Assembly (NCBI RefSeq): GCF_003815655.1
Contig: NZ_CP033917.1
Span: 1,426,001 to 1,490,000 of the forward strand
Source of the DNA: Chryseobacterium sp. G0201
GTDB taxonomy: Bacteria > Bacteroidota > Bacteroidia > Flavobacteriales > Weeksellaceae
Reading direction: 5' to 3'
DNA length: 64,000 bases
Shown here in pieces: positions 7,681 to 16,546 of this stretch (its first letter is position 1; the number at the start of each line of letters is the position of its first letter). A program made the translations under genes and the position numbers. Under the pieces are notes generated by a model that saw only the letters and a list, made by a program, of their open reading frames with translations, did no database searches and was not told where the DNA came from.

Positions 7681-9195
7681 ATGGCAACGAAAGCACTATT
7701 CAATACTGTGGTCAACTGGTTCATCCGCCAAAGGATAGATCAGATACAGAATTTTATGGATCATCCTATTGAAACACAGAAAGGGATTTTATTCTCTCAA
7801 TTGTTTCATTCTGAGGACACTGAGTACGGTAGAAAGTATGGTTTTAACTCCATTTCAAGTTATCAGGACTTTAAAAATAAGGTTCCTATCGTTACGTATG
7901 AAGATTTTGAACCTTATATTGAAAGAGCAAGGCAAGGTCATAAAGACGTAAGTTGGCCCGGCTACATCAAGCATTTCGCGAAATCTTCGGGGACAACGAA
8001 TGCGAAAAGTAAATTCATTCCCATTTCTGCCGAAAGTTTGGAATACTGCCACATGAAAGCAGGAAAAGACATGGTTTCAATTTACGCCAACAATCATCCT
8101 GAAAATCAACTTTTTACCAATAAAAATTTACGTTTAGGCGGAAGTTCAGAGCTATATGCCGATTTTAATACAAAATTTGGCGACTTATCTGCTATTTTAA
8201 TTGATAATCTCCCTTTTTGGGTAGAAATTACAACGACTCCAAGTAAAAAGGTCTCGTTGATGAGCGAATGGGAAAGTAAGCTTAAAGCCATTACTTCTGA
8301 GGTTAAAAATGAAGATGTAGGAAGTATTTTAGGCGTTCCAAGTTGGATGATGGTTCTTTTGCAAAGAGTCATCAATGAAACTGATGTTAAGAATATTTCA
8401 GAATTATGGCCAAATCTGGAAGTGTTTTTTCACGGCGGAATTAGCTTTAAACCTTACAAAGAGCAGTTCCAACAGATCATTGGAAAGAAAATCAATTACT
8501 ACGAAATTTACAACGCTTCTGAAGGGTTCTTCGGAATTCAAGACAGACCGGACAGTGACGAAATGCTGTTAATGCTGGATTACGGTATTTTTTATGAGTT
8601 TATCCCGATGGATGAGTTTCATTTTTCAAATCCAAAAGTGGTAAGCTTAGAAGATGTTGAAGTTGGCAAAAACTACGCAATGGTGATTACGACCAACGGC
8701 GGTTTATGGAGATATTTGATTGGGGATACGGTTGTTTTCACTTCAATTAACCCTTTCAGAATTAAAATTACGGGAAGAACGAAACATTATATTAATGCTT
8801 TCGGGGAAGAATTGATGATTACGAATGTAGAATCCGCTCTTACCAAAGCCTGCGAAACAACAGGAGCCAGCATAACCGACTTCACAGGAGCCCCTGTTTT
8901 CATGAAAGAAAATGAAGGCGGTGCTCATGAGTGGATCTTTGAGTTTAGTGAAAAACCGAGTGATTTAAACCATTTTATAGACTGTTTTGATCAACATCTG
9001 AAAACTGTTAATTCAGATTACGAAGCTAAGAGGTATAATAACATAACACTGAAAAGGCCTATCGTACATATTGCCAAACCTAATCTATTTTATTGCTGGC
9101 TGGAGTCCAAAGGAAAGCTTGGCGGACAAAATAAGGTCCCAAGGCTAAGCAACGACAGAGAATATATCGATCCTTTATTGGAATTGAATAAATAA
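7681..9195 (+). CDS. GH3 auxin-responsive promoter family protein
   Basis: 504-aa member of the GH3 family, whose plant members adenylate carboxylic acids such as jasmonate or indole acetate and join them to amino acids. Bacterial members have no settled role. The N-terminal half carries the ATP/AMP-binding SSGTTNAKSKFIPIS, like the acyl-adenylating enzymes; EIYNASEGFFGIQ matches the YxxxE region, and the hinge LIGDTVVFTSINPFRIKITGRTKHYINAFGEEL is also typical. I start at ATG 7681 (MATKALFNTVVNWF); a TTG six bases upstream is possible but unlikely. A TAnnTTTG-like box at 7670-7677 almost touches the start, so the mRNA may be leaderless. It ends at a terminator shared with the opposite strand. 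Confidence 0.92.
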   Translation: MATKALFNTVVNWFIRQRIDQIQNFMDHPIETQKGILFSQLFHSEDTEYGRKYGFNSISSYQDFKNKVPIVTYEDFEPYIERARQGHKDVSWPGYIKHFAKSSGTTNAKSKFIPISAESLEYCHMKAGKDMVSIYANNHPENQLFTNKNLRLGGSSELYADFNTKFGDLSAILIDNLPFWVEITTTPSKKVSLMSEWESKLKAITSEVKNEDVGSILGVPSWMMVLLQRVINETDVKNISELWPNLEVFFHGGISFKPYKEQFQQIIGKKINYYEIYNASEGFFGIQDRPDSDEMLLMLDYGIFYEFIPMDEFHFSNPKVVSLEDVEVGKNYAMVITTNGGLWRYLIGDTVVFTSINPFRIKITGRTKHYINAFGEELMITNVESALTKACETTGASITDFTGAPVFMKENEGGAHEWIFEFSEKPSDLNHFIDCFDQHLKTVNSDYEAKRYNNITLKRPIVHIAKPNLFYCWLESKGKLGGQNKVPRLSNDREYIDPLLELNK

Positions 9196-9196
9196 A

Positions 9197-9222
9197 AAAA
9201 CCGCAGAACGTTCTGCGGTTTT
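9197..9222. terminator. bidirectional terminator
   Basis: Perfect palindrome AAAACCGCAGAAC / GTTCTGCGGTTTT with A runs on the left and T-rich sequence on the right. It serves the GH3 gene on the plus strand and the mutL-to-lipoprotein unit on the minus strand. Confidence 0.9.
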
Positions 9223-9228
9223 AGTTTA

Positions 9229-9642
9229 TTACTTATTTAAGTCTTCTTTTAATTTCTTAGCGGCATCTTCTACTTTTGAAGCACCTTTTGCAGCGGCTTC
9301 TTTTGCATCCTTGCCTACTTTATTTGCCTCAGTTTTGATATCCTGACCTGCTTTATGAAGATCATTTTTAGCCTTATCTGCAGTAGCATCAATTTTATCT
9401 TTTGCTTTCTGAGCTGCATCATCTATTTTATTTCCAGCTTCATCTACTTTTGCTTTCGCGTTATCTTTAGCCTCAGCGATTTTTGCAGTATCAATCACAT
9501 CAACACCATTTTGACTTACTGTAGTTGTAGTCGTTGTTACAGAACCATCAGGATTTTCAGTTGTTTCTGATTTTGTAGTTGATTTTGTGCATGATACAAC
9601 AAGAGTCGAGATCATTAATGCTGCTAAAATTTGTTTTTTCAT
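9229..9642 (-). CDS. lipoprotein with LEA/apolipoprotein-like Lys-Ala-Asp repeats
   Basis: 137 aa. A signal peptide ends in the lipobox LVVSC, so the protein is probably lipid-anchored at Cys18. After a Thr/Ser-rich linker the rest is a run of degenerate 11-residue-like helical repeats built from KAKDKID, ADKAKND and KVGKDAKEAA, strongly charged and Cys-free, reminiscent of LEA or YtxH-type stress proteins. Such repeats form amphipathic helices along membranes or surfaces. Last gene of the mutL-rhomboid-EEP unit, 39 nt after the other lipoprotein and just before the shared terminator. Function unknown. Confidence 0.8.
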   Translation of the reverse strand: MKKQILAALMISTLVVSCTKSTTKSETTENPDGSVTTTTTTVSQNGVDVIDTAKIAEAKDNAKAKVDEAGNKIDDAAQKAKDKIDATADKAKNDLHKAGQDIKTEANKVGKDAKEAAAKGASKVEDAAKKLKEDLNK

Positions 9643-9681
9643 TTTTTTATATTTTTTTAATGGGTTTAAAATTAAATATTT

Positions 9682-10041
9682 TTACTCGGTTTTTGGAGTT
9701 GTTGAAGAGTTTTCTGCAGCATTTTTCTTCTTCTCATCATCAGCTTTTTTGTTTTCCTCGTCCTGCTTCTTTTTATTTTCTTTTTCCAGCTCGTCTTTAA
9801 TTCTTTTCTCCTCAGCCTGAAGCTTTATCGCTTCTTTTACCGAGTCCTGGTACTTTTGAGAAGACATTTTAATCTGACGTACAATATCCACAGAAGTCGC
9901 TCCCGCAGAAAAAGAATCTACTGCAATAGTATCGTAATGCACCTTAACCTCCTGATTAGAATCAATATCCACAGGTTCCTGCTTGGAACATGCAACAAAT
10001 AAAACAAGAAAGGTAAGAATTACAAAAACTAAATTTTTCAT
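9682..10041 (-). CDS. small lipoprotein with a charged coiled coil
   Basis: 119 aa. Signal peptide with lipobox LFVAC (Cys18). The middle is unremarkable (VKVHYDTIAVDSF); from about residue 60 on it is a Lys/Glu-rich helix (EAIKLQAEEKRIKDELEKE), probably a coiled coil, ending in a Thr/Pro tail. It starts 4 nt after the stop of the EEP gene, so it is likely translated from the same mRNA. I do not recognise the family. Confidence 0.75.
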   Translation of the reverse strand: MKNLVFVILTFLVLFVACSKQEPVDIDSNQEVKVHYDTIAVDSFSAGATSVDIVRQIKMSSQKYQDSVKEAIKLQAEEKRIKDELEKENKKKQDEENKKADDEKKKNAAENSSTTPKTE

Positions 10042-10045
10042 GGAA

Positions 10046-11020
10046 CTAATTTAGCAGAAATTCTGCAATTACAGGATAATGATCTGATAATTTCACAGTA
10101 TTATCTACCTTATAGCTTAAAGGAATAATTGATTTTGAACTGAAAATATAATCAATTCTCAAAGGCACTTTATAATCATAAAAACTTGAAGAACTTCCGC
10201 TTCCGGCTGTTAAAAAAGCATCCTGAAGGTCTTTTCCCAAATTATAATATTCATAAGAATTTGGGACCGAGTTAAAATCCCCTGCTAAAATCACAGGATA
10301 TGGCGATAAATCTACCGCTTTTCTGATTCTTTTTATTTGATCTTCATGCGCCTTAAATGTAGGAATCATGTGAGAAAGAAGTGTACTTATGTTTTCTGCT
10401 CCCTTACCAAATCCGTTAAATGAAAGCATTGATTTATGCAGTCTGAAAGGTTCTAAATAAACATTTACAACACGTATAATCTTCCCGTTGATGTCTATAT
10501 CTGCGTAGAATGAATTGCCACGGTCTTTCTCTTCAACAAGGTTTTCCTGTCTTACGATTTTATGTTTGGTTTTTAAAATTACAGAAGGATATTTTATCAG
10601 ATCATCTCTCAAATCTGTTTTCGTATCTCTTTCCTGAACCAAAATAATATCAGCATCCTGATCTGAAATATATTTTTTTACTTTATCCCAACCGAAATCA
10701 CCATATTTCACATTGAAAGTCAACACCTTAATATCTCTTATTGATCTTGCATTCTCATTTTTTGGAGTAAAATTAACCCATCTTCTGATCGGATTATAAA
10801 AAATGAAAGTACTTAAAAAAAAAGCAATTGCGATTTTTTTTCTTTTAACAACCCAAACCAGCGTTAATAAAATATGTAGAAATATTAGGTAAGGAAAACC
10901 TAAAGAAAGAAGATTAAGATTACCAAATATATTAGGCGGAATCCATGCATTGCCTAATGTGGAAAGCAGTAAAACAATGATTACAATATGGAAAAATAAC
11001 AATATCTGGCTCGGCTTCAT
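10046..11020 (-). CDS. membrane-anchored endonuclease/exonuclease/phosphatase (EEP) family protein
   Basis: 324 aa. Three membrane segments in the first 100 residues, then an EEP domain: VLTFNVKYGD (metal site), DIILVQERD (catalytic Glu), VILAGDFNSVPNS (metal/catalytic Asp and Asn) and KLSDHYPVIAEF (catalytic His pair region). This fold covers DNase I, sphingomyelinase and inositol phosphatases; the substrate cannot be told from the sequence. The catalytic domain would face the periplasm or outside if the three segments leave it there. It is a tandem paralogue of the next upstream gene (11102-12088), 81 nt apart. Confidence 0.88.
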   Translation of the reverse strand: MKPSQILLFFHIVIIVLLLSTLGNAWIPPNIFGNLNLLSLGFPYLIFLHILLTLVWVVKRKKIAIAFFLSTFIFYNPIRRWVNFTPKNENARSIRDIKVLTFNVKYGDFGWDKVKKYISDQDADIILVQERDTKTDLRDDLIKYPSVILKTKHKIVRQENLVEEKDRGNSFYADIDINGKIIRVVNVYLEPFRLHKSMLSFNGFGKGAENISTLLSHMIPTFKAHEDQIKRIRKAVDLSPYPVILAGDFNSVPNSYEYYNLGKDLQDAFLTAGSGSSSSFYDYKVPLRIDYIFSSKSIIPLSYKVDNTVKLSDHYPVIAEFLLN

Positions 11021-11101
11021 GAATAACGGTGTTACGGTATACTTTTTTTAAGCAAAAACCCTACCACGTTAACTTTTTTAACTAATTTTATGAAACTACT
11101 A

Positions 11102-12088
11102 TTACAATTTAAACGTAGCTACTACCGGATAATGATCTGAAATTTTTACCGAGCGATCAACTTTATAAGTAATTGGTTGTATTGATTTTGAGGTGAAAAT
11201 ATAGTCTATCCTTAATGGAAATTTATAATCATGAAAACTTGTTCCACTTCCTTTTCCAACCTCTAGAAAAGCATCCTGCAGACCTTCTGAAAGATGATAA
11301 TACTCGTAAGAATTGGGAACAGAATTTAGATCTCCCAAAAGAATTACAGGATAGGGTGAATTCTCAATTCCTTTTTTAATATCAGAAACCTGATCTTGGT
11401 GCATTTTAAAAGTTGGAATTAATCTTTTAACCACATTTTTCAGCTTTTCTTCATCTTCATCGCTGTTTCCATTGAGCTTTACCATCGCTTTTTCAAACTT
11501 AAATGGTTGAAGATAAACATTGATAAAACGGTATACTTTTCCTTTTATTTCAATATCGGTCTGTGTTGCGTAGGCGTTGTTGGTAAAATAATCGCTATTG
11601 ATCAGCTCTTTTTGATCAATAACTTTATATTTGGTAAACACGGAAACAATGTAATTTCCACTTATATTCTTTAATCCGTTAAAATGATATTCTTTACCCC
11701 CTTTTTCCTGTAGAAAAACCAAATCTGCGTTAGAAGAATTTACATAATCATCAATATTTTTAATCCCTTTCAAACCTCCTTTTGCATTGAAAGTGAGTAT
11801 TTTGAGATTGGCAATTTCTTTTTTATCTGAAGAAAAATTCACCCATCTTTTGACCGGATTTGTGAAAATCAATCCTAATAACATAAAAACGAAAGCTCTT
11901 TTTTTCCAGCTAAAGATCCAGAAAAATATTAATAGAACATAAGCAATCATTAAAATCGGAAAGCCTAATGACAGCAAATTAAACCAAGGAAATATCTTTG
12001 GCGGAACGTAAGCATTCAGCAACATTCCCAATAAAAGAAGGAATATCCCGACATGCAGTATTAAAAATATGAGACGAAGAATTTTCAC
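11102..12088 (-). CDS. membrane-anchored EEP family protein, tandem paralogue
   Basis: 328 aa with the same layout as its neighbour at 10046-11020: three N-terminal membrane segments and a C-terminal EEP domain (KILTFNAKGG, DLVFLQEKG, VILLGDLNSVPNSYEY, KISDHYPVVATF). The shared phrases PFPLRIDYIF-like and VPNSYEYYxL show a recent tandem duplication. The key Glu, Asn and His residues are kept in both copies, so both may be active. It begins 9 nt after the rhomboid stop, in the mutL unit. Confidence 0.88.
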   Translation of the reverse strand: MKILRLIFLILHVGIFLLLLGMLLNAYVPPKIFPWFNLLSLGFPILMIAYVLLIFFWIFSWKKRAFVFMLLGLIFTNPVKRWVNFSSDKKEIANLKILTFNAKGGLKGIKNIDDYVNSSNADLVFLQEKGGKEYHFNGLKNISGNYIVSVFTKYKVIDQKELINSDYFTNNAYATQTDIEIKGKVYRFINVYLQPFKFEKAMVKLNGNSDEDEEKLKNVVKRLIPTFKMHQDQVSDIKKGIENSPYPVILLGDLNSVPNSYEYYHLSEGLQDAFLEVGKGSGTSFHDYKFPLRIDYIFTSKSIQPITYKVDRSVKISDHYPVVATFKL

Positions 12089-12097
12089 AAAAGAAAT

Positions 12098-12826
12098 TTA
12101 GTTGAATCTGTATAAATGTTTTTTCCAGATCCATGCTAACAAAAATCCGACCAAAGCTCCTCCGACGTGTGCAAAGTGAGCAATGCCTCCTACGTTTCCG
12201 GAAATACCTAAAAAGACTGAAACGACAAGAATTATTGGTAAAATATACTTTACTTTAACCGGAACAGGAATAAACATGATCATAATTTTTGAATCCGGAT
12301 ATAGTGTTGCAAAAGCAGCTATCACTCCGAAAATTGCTCCAGATGCTCCAACCATAGGTGTTCCCATAATATTATTAAGATCTCCAACCAATTCTCTTTG
12401 TCTAAGAACAGAATCTGCGCCACCACTAAAAACTCCTTGAGCTCCAGATAAATACGCACTTACATTAAATCCTAATTGCTCTAATTGATTAGATATCTGC
12501 TGAACCTCAACAAAATTCCATAAATTATAAAGAAAGAAAGCTCCTAATCCGCTTACAAAATAAAGGATCAAATATTTTTTCCCGCCTAAGCTCTGTTCTA
12601 ATATAGGTCCGAAACTATACAACGTCAACATATTAAACAAAATATGCATAAAACTTCCATGCATAAACATGTGGGTAATAACCTGCCAAGAATGGAAAAA
12701 CGGTGAAAACGGATAAAAAGCAGCAAGATAAAGCGTTAGCTGATCTTTTAATAAAAATGTCGCAACAAATACGATCACATTTATAATGATAATATTTTTT
12801 GTAATCGGTGGTATATTATTAAACAT
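12098..12826 (-). CDS. rhomboid family intramembrane serine protease
   Basis: Polytopic protease that cleaves substrates inside the membrane. 242 aa, six or seven hydrophobic segments. The catalytic Ser is S162 in GASGAIFG, the catalytic His is H220 in HFAHVGGALVG, and the conserved HMFMHGSFMHILFNM loop (residues 52-66) is present. An extra stretch of about 50 residues between segments 3 and 4 (NQLEQLGFNVSAYLSG and onwards) is longer than in E. coli GlpG. It begins 5 nt after the mutL stop, so the two genes are cotranscribed; this pairing is frequent in Bacteroidota but has no known functional meaning. Confidence 0.95.
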   Translation of the reverse strand: MFNNIPPITKNIIIINVIVFVATFLLKDQLTLYLAAFYPFSPFFHSWQVITHMFMHGSFMHILFNMLTLYSFGPILEQSLGGKKYLILYFVSGLGAFFLYNLWNFVEVQQISNQLEQLGFNVSAYLSGAQGVFSGGADSVLRQRELVGDLNNIMGTPMVGASGAIFGVIAAFATLYPDSKIMIMFIPVPVKVKYILPIILVVSVFLGISGNVGGIAHFAHVGGALVGFLLAWIWKKHLYRFN

Positions 12827-12831
12827 GTTCT

Positions 12832-14613
12832 TTAAAATTTATTCTTAAAATCATTGAACGGAATCTCATAAAAACATCGTTTCCCGTTGGGTAAAAACTC
12901 GGGAAAACCTAATGCTGTGAAGTCTTTTATCAATTGTTCCGCATCTTTTTTATATATAAAATCAAATCTTGATTTAGACTGCATTTTACTCCATTGATTA
13001 TTATAGAAATGTAAAAACTCATCTTCTGTTTTATATTCTAAAACATCAAACAGATCTTCAAGAAATTTCATGACCTGTGTTTCTTTCAATCCTTCAGGAA
13101 CCGCATCAATTCTCAGCACATTTTCGTGAGCAACCTTCGTATCAAAACCAAGTTCTGGAAGGAATTTTTTAATTGATTTATACTTATTCTTCTCAATCTC
13201 ATTCATATGATACTCAAGAGAGAAAAGAAGAGCATGGCTGTTTGTTATGCCTTTTTTTGTGGGTTTATTACCTTCTGAGACCATTAATCTGTGCATTCTT
13301 CCCAGATCCAGCATCAACGTTCTGTCACCTTTGTTGAATAGCCAATATCCGTTGGGCAACCTCATCAGATCTTCATCAAAATCTTCGTCTTCAAACAAAT
13401 TAATTTTTGAAGGTTCTGCAGCAATATTCTGGTGATACATATCGGCCAGATTCTGGATCTCTGCCTGTTTTATTACCACTCTTTCCTCCAAAAACGGATT
13501 GTAATCTTTATCTACAATAATCTCCGGCATTTTAACATGCATACTGTTTGCCTTGCTGGGAAATGCATTATTCATCATTTGATCCAATTGCGGATCTTTT
13601 TCAAAATCCAGACTTGGAGCAACATTATAAATACCTAACGATCTTTTGATCGTTGATCGAAGTAAAGCAAAAATAAGATGCTCATCCTCGAATTTAACCT
13701 CTGTTTTCTGCGGATGAATATTAACGTCAATTTTTTCAGGATCAAGATCTAAGAAAAGAAAAAACGTAGGAATATATCCCGGCAAAAGCAATCCTTCAAA
13801 TGCTTCCTGAACCGCTTTATTGAAATATGGACTCTTAAAATACCTTCCATTAACAAAAAGAAACTGCTCACCTCTTGTTTTTTTGGCACCTTCGGGTTTT
13901 GCAACAAATCCGTGAAGTTTACACCAGGTAATATCTTCCTTGATCGGAATAAGCTGTGGTTGTAATTTTCGGCCAAAAATATCAACGATACGCTGCATCT
14001 GGCTTCCTTTCCTTAATCTAAAAACAGGATCATCATCATGAAACAGAGAAAACTCTAAATTTTCATGAGCTAAAGCCACACGCTGGAATTCATCAATTAC
14101 ATGACGAAATTCTATATTATTATTTTTAAGAAATTTTCTTCTTGCGGGAACGTTGTAGAACAAGTTTTTAACTAAAAAATTGGAACCTTCTGCAGTTTGT
14201 GCAGGATCCTGAAATTGGAAAACTCCGCCTTCAATGTAAATATTAGTTCCAATCCCGGCATCTCTCTGTTTGGTTTTTAATTCAACCTGCGAAACTGCTG
14301 CAATAGAGGCCAATGCCTCACCACGGAAACCTTTTGTAGCAATTTTAAATATATCTTCGGTTCCTTTGATCTTGGAGGTAGCATGTCTTTCGAAAGCCAT
14401 TCTTGCATCTGTCTCAGACATTCCTTTTCCATCGTCTACAACCTGTATCAGATTTTTTCCGGCATCTCTGATGATAAGCTCAATTTTGCTCGCATCTGCA
14501 TCTATAGCATTCTCCAAAAGTTCTTTCACTATGGACGCAGGTCTCTGCACCACTTCCCCTGCCGCAATTTGGTTGGCTACATGATCCGGTAAAAGCTGAA
14601 TAATATCTGACAT
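12832..14613 (-). CDS. mutL: DNA mismatch repair protein MutL (endonuclease motifs missing)
   Basis: GHKL ATPase that links MutS mismatch recognition to strand incision. 593 aa. N-terminal ATPase motifs are intact: ENAIDA at 34-39, DDGKGM at 60-65, GFRGEAL at 95-101, plus the MutL signature. The C-terminal domain is present (dimerisation), but the metal-binding endonuclease motif DQHA(x)2E(x)4E is not: the equivalent region near residue 434 reads LDLGRMHRLMVSE. The CPHGRP motif near the end is likewise replaced by LPNGKRCFYE. In organisms without MutH the MutL nuclease normally makes the nick, so this loss is notable. First gene of a five- or six-gene minus-strand unit. Confidence 0.95.
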   Translation of the reverse strand: MSDIIQLLPDHVANQIAAGEVVQRPASIVKELLENAIDADASKIELIIRDAGKNLIQVVDDGKGMSETDARMAFERHATSKIKGTEDIFKIATKGFRGEALASIAAVSQVELKTKQRDAGIGTNIYIEGGVFQFQDPAQTAEGSNFLVKNLFYNVPARRKFLKNNNIEFRHVIDEFQRVALAHENLEFSLFHDDDPVFRLRKGSQMQRIVDIFGRKLQPQLIPIKEDITWCKLHGFVAKPEGAKKTRGEQFLFVNGRYFKSPYFNKAVQEAFEGLLLPGYIPTFFLFLDLDPEKIDVNIHPQKTEVKFEDEHLIFALLRSTIKRSLGIYNVAPSLDFEKDPQLDQMMNNAFPSKANSMHVKMPEIIVDKDYNPFLEERVVIKQAEIQNLADMYHQNIAAEPSKINLFEDEDFDEDLMRLPNGYWLFNKGDRTLMLDLGRMHRLMVSEGNKPTKKGITNSHALLFSLEYHMNEIEKNKYKSIKKFLPELGFDTKVAHENVLRIDAVPEGLKETQVMKFLEDLFDVLEYKTEDEFLHFYNNQWSKMQSKSRFDFIYKKDAEQLIKDFTALGFPEFLPNGKRCFYEIPFNDFKNKF

Positions 14614-14763
14614 AAACGTTAAATCGACTTACAAAAATAGTCAATGAAAACGGTAATAAAAACAATAAAACCGTGAATTACAATTTAATTATCAACAAAT
14701 CAACAATCTTGCCGTAAATCCTCCAGAGCAACATCCGCGATTAATAAAGGTTTTTATAAAATA

Positions 14764-14798
14764 CAATCCTCTAATTGCATTATACAAATAGAGGATTG
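14764..14798 (-). terminator. terminator after the DUF1275 gene
   Basis: CAATCCTCTA / TAGAGGATTG, a perfect 10-bp stem, followed on the minus strand by TATTTTATAAAAA. It separates the DUF1275 pair from mutL. Confidence 0.65.
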
Positions 14799-14853
14799 AT
14801 TCACAGCTAGTTTACACAAAATTAATACTGATATACTTGATATTATCAATAAT

Positions 14854-15693
14854 TTAATCTTCAAATACCAATTTTCTTTTTTCCTGTCTTTTTTCTTTTA
14901 TTTCCGGAATTCCGTGGATCTTGTCATATAAATACGCCACAAGGTTCGGTTTTCTATAGATTTTACTGTATCGATACTGCGTTTTAAAGTGTCTGATATG
15001 AATTTTATACATATCATATCCAATGACCACCAAAAGACACAAACTGATCACATAAAACACCCTGAATTCCAAATAGTAATATGTTAACCCCGAGAAAACA
15101 GCTCCCAAAACATAAGCAAACATAATACTTGTTAATAATTTTGCCCTTGCGATCAATTCCCCGTTTTTTCTAAACTTTTTCTGAGTAAACATTGAGGCAA
15201 GTATGCCCAAATCGGTAGTTGTTCCGGTAAGGTGGGTTGTTTTTACGGAAAAGTTTGATATACTTGCCGTTAAACCATTCTGCAAACCCGTTGCGAAAAG
15301 CATTAACGATACCAAAAACTCCGTTTCCTCCAATGTTCTTCGATAGAAAAACTGCCCGTAAATTCCCACAAACAATAAACACAGTATTTCTAATACGATC
15401 GGCATTGAGTGTGCAAAATATTTACTTTTTTTATTGAAATTAATGACAATAAAATTGGATACAAAACCTCCTAAGAAGAACAGGAAGATCCAGCCTCCCA
15501 CGACTGCCACCTGCGACCAGTTTCCTTTGCTTATTTCTGCCGCCAAAATGGCGTAATGTCCTGTTACGTTTGAGGTAAAAGAGAGAAATATTAATAGAGA
15601 TGCTATATTTATAGTCCCTGCCGTGAAGGCAGTCAGCGTCCCCAACCTGATGTTGTCTCCCAACGTCCTGCTGTTACTATAATTTCTTAACAT
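14854..15693 (-). CDS. YoaK/DUF1275 family membrane protein
   Basis: 279 aa with about six membrane segments. The start of the mature part, LTAFTAGTINIASLLIF...SNVTGHYAILAAEI, matches the DUF1275 (YoaK) signature, in which a Gly/Asn-rich first helix is followed by the conserved TGH. Another family region is THLTGTTTDLGILASM. The basic cytoplasmic tail ends in IKEKRQEKRKLVFED. The role of DUF1275 proteins is unknown; transport has been proposed from topology alone. It starts 33 nt after the Usp-like gene, probably cotranscribed. Confidence 0.88.
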   Translation of the reverse strand: MLRNYSNSRTLGDNIRLGTLTAFTAGTINIASLLIFLSFTSNVTGHYAILAAEISKGNWSQVAVVGGWIFLFFLGGFVSNFIVINFNKKSKYFAHSMPIVLEILCLLFVGIYGQFFYRRTLEETEFLVSLMLFATGLQNGLTASISNFSVKTTHLTGTTTDLGILASMFTQKKFRKNGELIARAKLLTSIMFAYVLGAVFSGLTYYYLEFRVFYVISLCLLVVIGYDMYKIHIRHFKTQYRYSKIYRKPNLVAYLYDKIHGIPEIKEKRQEKRKLVFED

Positions 15694-15726
15694 TTTTAAA
15701 TTTTTAGAGTGTTGTATTGTTGTTTT

Positions 15727-16221
15727 TTAGACCTCAACAAAGATCTCGGCAAGCCTTCCTCTTTCCGGAAGCCTTTCAGCAGTCTCAATTCTTATCTCTT
15801 GAGCTTGCAGGTCTTTGCATTTTTTGATGTAAGGAGCGATGTCGAACTTCCCTTTTCCTTTGCTTTTTATCGCTGGAGAATAATACGCCTCCTCAATATT
15901 TTCTGCATTCACATAATTATTAAAAGTCCTTTGAAAGCTTCCCGTAAAAATGTCGCAGACGATTTTATTAATGAGATGAGGATATTTATTTTTGATTATT
16001 CCGTAGGCGTCAACAAATTCCTGAGACCTTATTTTATTGAAGATCGTACTTTTTGTGGTGAACAAAAGATCTCTGATAGAATCTCCCATCTCATAACCTG
16101 ACACCAACAAAATATCGTATTGAATCTTCTCTTCTCTTGCATCTTTCTCTTTCATTACTTTTTTCAATATATTCAAAGACTCAAGAGAATAATCTGTGGC
16201 AATTAAAATTGTTTTGGTCAT
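15727..16221 (-). CDS. hypothetical protein with Usp-like N-terminus
   Basis: 164 aa, soluble, no signal peptide. The first 40 residues (TILIATDYSLESLNILKKV) resemble the first strand and helix of the universal stress protein fold, and a hydrophobic strand with ILLVSG follows. The remainder (GSFQRTFNNYVNAENIEEAYYSP and a C-terminal ERGRLAEIFVEV) has no motif I recognise. There is no G-2xG-9xG(S/T) ATP loop, so it would not be an ATP-binding Usp. A TAGTTTTG promoter box lies at 16263-16270 on the minus strand. Followed by the DUF1275 membrane protein. Confidence 0.7.
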   Translation of the reverse strand: MTKTILIATDYSLESLNILKKVMKEKDAREEKIQYDILLVSGYEMGDSIRDLLFTTKSTIFNKIRSQEFVDAYGIIKNKYPHLINKIVCDIFTGSFQRTFNNYVNAENIEEAYYSPAIKSKGKGKFDIAPYIKKCKDLQAQEIRIETAERLPERGRLAEIFVEV

Positions 16222-16546
16222 ATCTTTAAGATTTAGTTTCGTGTTTATCTTTTTTGATACTACAAAACTATACTCACCAAATTAGAAGTTCTTTGGAATG
16301 GAATTAAAATGTGATTAAAGAGATTAAAATGAGATTAGAAAATTGTTAAGGAGAGTTAACATAAGCGAAATTGCTTAAACGCAAAGGCGCAAAATGAATT
16401 CATAAAACTGCTTTTAAGGCGCAAAGATTTTATCTCCGATAAAATTGACAACGCAAACATTGCTGAAAATATTCGATTTTCTTGCGCCTTAATAAACATT
16501 AGTTTTATAAACTTTGAGTCTTTGCGCTTAGCCAACGTTTGGAATA
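16222..16546. other. intergenic region with a dispersed repeat
   Basis: No gene seen. Contains a likely -7 box for the Usp-like gene (TAGTTTTG, minus strand, 16263-16270) and one copy of the GGCGCAAAG repeat at about 16370-16540. Confidence 0.7.
16370..16540. repeat. dispersed repeat, GGCGCAAAG family, copy 1
   Basis: Recurrent blocks ACGCAAAGGCGCAA, TTTTAAGGCGCAAAGA, TTTATC...GATAAAAT, then the inverted TTGCGCCTTAA and CTTTGCGCTTA at the right end. The outer blocks make it an imperfect inverted repeat. A second copy is at 51990-52112. Confidence 0.75.

Noticed and set aside
16370..16540. CRISPR-like array in the GGCGCAAAG region
   Set aside because: Blocks are irregularly spaced, not direct repeats of fixed length, and no cas genes are near.
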